This document shows, piece after piece, positions 5,660 through 6,247 of a stretch of 6,247 nucleotides of DNA. This DNA is from CAYLHQ01 sp964628935 (lineage in GTDB: Bacteria > Acidobacteriota > Polarisedimenticolia > Polarisedimenticolales > DASRJG01), in NCBI GenBank assembly GCA_964628935.1, contig CAZVOE010000175.1, positions 1 to 6,247 on the forward strand, given 5' to 3'. The position numbers and the translations under genes are program-made. How positions within the stretch are numbered: the first letter of the stretch is position 1; each line of letters starts with the position of its first letter. The notes beneath the pieces were generated by a model. It was not told where the DNA came from. It searched no databases and was given only the letters and a program-made list of their open reading frames with translations.

Positions 5660-5808
5660 CGGGCGGACCTCCGGACCGATCCTAACGGAATCGGGCGGCG
5701 GCTTGCGCCCTGACGAAAACCGGAGAAGATGTCCGGGGGGTCCGGTTGGCCGTATAGGTTAGGGCGACGGCCGTCCGGTCGGCAGGTCCGATGGGGGGAG
5801 TATCCGCG
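5660..5808. promoter_or_regulatory. Divergent promoter region between the hydrolase and right-edge genes
   Basis: These 149 bases separate two genes transcribed away from each other, so both promoters should lie here. Candidate -10 elements are weak: TATAGG/TAGGTT at 5753-5760 on the plus strand and TAGGAT (5684-5679) on the minus strand, neither with a convincing -35. The hexamer GGTCCG or its complement occurs four times (5664-5669, 5672-5677, 5739-5744, 5785-5790), pointing outward toward each gene. A short dyad CCGAT/ATCGG (5676-5680 and 5690-5694) is also present. The plus-strand gene has GGGAG at 5796-5800 as its ribosome site. Confidence 0.45.
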
Positions 5809-6247
5809 ATGAAGCTCGTGCGCGTGTCGTTTGTCCTGATGGCCGTCGTCGGTTCCGTTTCGATTCTCCGCGCCGACTCGCGGGTCGCGGGCCCGCGGCT
5901 GGTGCTCGAGCGGGCCGGCGAAACGACCACGATCGCGGTGGAAGTCCATCGCGCGACCGGGGCAGTCGAGCGGCGGGCTCTTCGGACCACCTCCGCCGAG
6001 GTCGCGGCGGGCCCCACCGGGGCGGATCCGACCGGTTCCGCCCTCTTCGCGCGCTGGAGCGAGAACGGCGCACCGTGGACGTCGTGGAGCCGGGATGCGG
6101 GCGCCACCTGGAGCGAAGCCCGTCCTCACCGGACGGAGATCCGCCTCGTCGCGGGTTCCGTGGAGCCGGGGCAGCCCATCCCTCCGGTCCCGCCGGGACT
6201 CGCCCTTCCGGCGGACGGAGAGATCTTCCTGGTTCAATTCCGCTCGA
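5809..6247 (+). CDS. Secreted protein of unknown function, N-terminal part, possible S8 peptidase propeptide region
   Basis: A frame opens at ATG 5809, eight bases after GGGAG, and stays open for 146 residues to the window edge, so the 3' end is missing. Residues 1-22 (MKLVRVSFVLMAVVGSVSIL then RA) look like a signal peptide, with probable cleavage after Ala22. The next ~55 residues are Arg/Ala/Thr-rich without a clear motif. Residues 78-105 hold FARWSENGAPWTSWSRDAG-type sequence; SRDAGATW at 94-101 fits the Asp-box pattern (S-x-D-x-G-x-T-W) of BNR/sialidase-like beta-propeller repeats. It is followed by a Pro-rich linker (PGQPIPPVPPG, 120-130) and GEIFLVQFR (137-145). From memory, similar sequence precedes subtilisin-like (S8) domains in some exported proteins of soil bacteria, but no catalytic residue is visible here. 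Only one Asp box is seen, so a propeller is not established. Codon use matches the neighbours. Confidence 0.7.
   Translation, partial: MKLVRVSFVLMAVVGSVSILRADSRVAGPRLVLERAGETTTIAVEVHRATGAVERRALRTTSAEVAAGPTGADPTGSALFARWSENGAPWTSWSRDAGATWSEARPHRTEIRLVAGSVEPGQPIPPVPPGLALPADGEIFLVQFRS

Noticed and set aside
4625..5713. 362-residue plus-strand open frame opposite the hydrolase
   Set aside because: The minus-strand frame has a signal peptide, a full catalytic triad and a ribosome site; the plus frame has none of these.
5656..6237. Minus-strand frames (up to 193 residues) over the right-edge region
   Set aside because: The plus-strand frame has a signal peptide, a ribosome site and an Asp box; the minus frames are Arg-rich shadows that cross the promoter region.

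Overview
This is a gene-dense, G+C-rich stretch (roughly two thirds G+C by eye) with the strong third-codon-position G/C bias of a high-GC bacterium. Genes are packed tightly, with 4-base start/stop overlaps, GTG and TTG starts, and clear GGAGG-type ribosome binding sites. Two proteins appear exported (signal peptides on the alpha/beta hydrolase and the right-edge protein), and BON and KefF/KefC proteins are typical of Gram-negative bacteria. The hydrolase and the right-edge protein resemble proteins I associate with Acidobacteriota, Myxococcota or similar environmental phyla, but the window holds no marker that fixes the phylum. No RNA gene, mobile element or CRISPR array was seen, and no gene-free stretch exceeds 150 bases.

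Layout: (1) 1-309 (+), the C-terminal end of a BON-domain protein cut by the left edge. (2) 334-2072 (-), a two-gene operon: a PPK2-family polyphosphate:nucleotide phosphotransferase followed by a divergent Hsp33 (HslO) redox chaperone. The chaperone starts at a TTG overlapping the PPK2 stop codon, so the common ORF-caller extension upstream is false. (3) 2073-2169, a 97-bp divergent promoter region with a perfect 6-bp inverted repeat. (4) 2170-4619 (+), a kefF-kefC pair (quinone-reductase-like ancillary protein plus glutathione-gated K+/H+ antiporter) joined by an ATGA overlap. (5) 4616-5659 (-), a secreted S9-type alpha/beta hydrolase, convergent with kefC; the two stop codons share one CTAG palindrome. 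(6) 5660-5808, a second divergent promoter region. (7) 5809-6247 (+), the N-terminal part of a secreted protein cut by the right edge.

The coherent theme of the left two thirds is stress survival. KefF/KefC protects against electrophiles by K+ efflux and cytoplasmic acidification. Hsp33 is an ATP-independent holdase switched on by oxidation. PPK2 enzymes interconvert polyphosphate and nucleotides and can regenerate ATP or ADP from polyphosphate when ATP falls. BON proteins are often linked to envelope or osmotic stress. The most notable point is the translationally coupled PPK2-Hsp33 pair placed back to back with kefFC: it looks like one module that both holds unfolded proteins during oxidant or electrophile shock and supplies nucleotide energy for recovery. 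The individual families are known; the coupling is the part worth testing.
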